This document shows, in pieces, positions 63,510-64,000 of a stretch of DNA of 64,000 bases. Source of the DNA: Lineus longissimus (taxonomy: Eukaryota; Nemertea; Pilidiophora; Heteronemertea; Lineidae). Both the position numbers and the translations under genes were made by a program. Where the stretch lies: assembly GCF_910592395.1 (NCBI RefSeq), contig NC_088311.1:14882501-14946500 (forward strand). Direction: 5' to 3'. Each line of letters begins with the position of its first letter. Positions within the stretch are counted from its first letter, which is position 1. The notes beneath the pieces were generated by a model. The model did no database searches. It was not told the DNA's origin and worked only from the letters and a program-made list of their open reading frames with translations.

Positions 63510-64000
63510 ATTTCATAATGTATTAAGGGTTTTACTTCCAAGTAGTATTCAATTATATAACACTGAACAGGTTGAAAGAGCTATTATTCCTATGACATAC
63601 TATAATTTTTCAAGGAAGAAAGGAAATAGTCATCTACGCTTAGCGACAGTGGTTAATGATGAATATACAGCACAGGATATCATTGTTATTCCTGATGGAT
63701 TTTATACACCAGCGACTTATAATAAAGCGATTAAGGAAGCATTGAAAGAAAAAGGACATGCTGATGACTTTGACTTAACCTATAGTCCTGAATTAGGGAA
63801 AATAACCATTAAAGTGAAACCACCCTTTGGAGTTATTGTTCATCAAGAACTAGGTGACATATTAGGCATGACGCGTGATGAAGTTACCTTCATCAGCTCA
63901 GAAATTACTGGGAATACACCTTGTAAACTTTTGCCTTATCATGAGTACAGAATTTCTTGTTCCATTGTGGATGGTCATAAAAATTTAAGAAATGGACAAC
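63499..64000 (+). CDS. Penton-like minor capsid protein, partial
   Basis: It starts at ACTAAAATAAATG, inside the 3' end of the previous gene, and runs off the window. It is homologous to 2548-3315: IPDGFYTPATYNK and the later GNTPCKLLPYHEYRISCSIVD correspond to the Polinton-A protein. It likely caps the capsid vertices. 167 codons are visible without stop. Confidence 0.6.
   Translation, partial: MNVRFHNVLRVLLPSSIQLYNTEQVERAIIPMTYYNFSRKKGNSHLRLATVVNDEYTAQDIIVIPDGFYTPATYNKAIKEALKEKGHADDFDLTYSPELGKITIKVKPPFGVIVHQELGDILGMTRDEVTFISSEITGNTPCKLLPYHEYRISCSIVDGHKNLRNGQ

Larger units (their letters stand above)
38890..64000 (-). mobile_element. BEL/Pao LTR retrotransposon, multiply interrupted
   Basis: Pol pieces on the minus strand run in the order protease/RT start (48137-47513), RT (43996-43206), RNase H and integrase (41520-39249), then a purine-rich tract and LTR (39199 to about 38890). 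Three other mobile elements split it. The gag gene and 5' LTR are not in view and should lie right of the Polinton-B insertion. It is inserted in a HARBI1-like gene. The outer limit given is only the window end. Confidence 0.7.
49599..64000. mobile_element. Polinton/Maverick element (Polinton-B), right end outside the window
   Basis: AT-rich DNA with closely packed genes begins at AGTGGGGATTC, and a 5'-AG start is usual for Polintons. The preceding hexamer TACAAT (49593-49598) should be the target duplication. Genes in order: HNH, polymerase, 417-aa protein, integrase, small protein, capsid, ATPase, 138-aa protein, VLTF3-like, three membrane proteins, acidic protein, 487-aa protein, penton. 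No adenain-type protease was found in the visible part. Gaps are often 4-6 bases. Confidence 0.85.

Noticed and set aside
49599-64000. A free viral contig rather than an integrated element
   Set aside because: The left border joins exactly to a Harbinger transposase frame and the flank is animal transposon DNA, so integration is better supported. The right border is not visible.

Overview
This window looks like part of a metazoan nuclear genome, most likely a marine invertebrate deuterostome (echinoderm, hemichordate or cephalochordate). The evidence is spliceosomal introns with GT/AG borders, an almost pure load of animal DNA transposons and a BEL/Pao retroelement, and the frequent TAGGCCTA-type words seen in such genomes. 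I see no bacterial operon, rRNA, intact tRNA or CRISPR. No ordinary host gene could be named. The only host-gene candidates are a Gln-rich coiled-coil ORF (5711-6133) and a decayed cluster of PC4-like ORFs (7459-8989).

Layout. (1) 1-1055: a 5'-truncated copy of a Ginger-like transposase exon. (2) 1056-~5000: a degraded Polinton/Maverick-type endogenous virus ('Polinton-A') with integrase fragment, packaging ATPase, two small membrane proteins, penton-like protein and a major capsid gene with one internal stop. (3) 5000-8989: miniature hairpin elements, a 2A-like NPGP peptide fragment and PC4-like ORFs. (4) 8990-28042: a nest. A pogo/Tigger-type transposon (TA target) is split by a 17-kb Ginger1-like transposon (10143-27190, TSD AACGTC, integrase plus OTU protease). 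That element is split in an intron by a 9.5-kb IS3EU-like transposon (13641-23183, TSD TATACA), which carries a 12-exon HECT ubiquitin ligase besides its own transposase. (5) 28.0-37.5 kb: a field of ACATGTGTGAA palindromes, Harbinger remnants, paired MITEs, integrase fragments and a tRNA-like SINE head. (6) 37.5 kb to the end: a second nest. A HARBI1-type transposase gene is cut by a BEL/Pao element (LTR ~38890-39199, pol on the minus strand). The BEL element is itself interrupted by a satellite-bearing element (~41523-43205), by a complete PIF/Harbinger transposon (43997-47512, TSD ATT), and by another Harbinger (~48138 onward). That last Harbinger is cut by a large Polinton ('Polinton-B', 49599 to beyond the window).

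Polinton-B is the best preserved viral unit. It has an HNH endonuclease, a protein-primed family B polymerase with several frame breaks, a 417-aa membrane-anchored protein, a retroviral-type integrase, capsid, A32-like packaging ATPase, a zinc-ribbon protein resembling poxvirus-type late transcription factor VLTF3, several small membrane proteins and a penton-like protein that runs off the end. In both Polintons nearly every gene starts at TAAATG, usually AAATAAATG, which resembles the poxvirus late promoter/start element. Together with the VLTF3-like gene this suggests a self-contained late transcription system in an animal Polinton, which I consider the most interesting signal here. Family assignments come from reading the translations; no database search was run.
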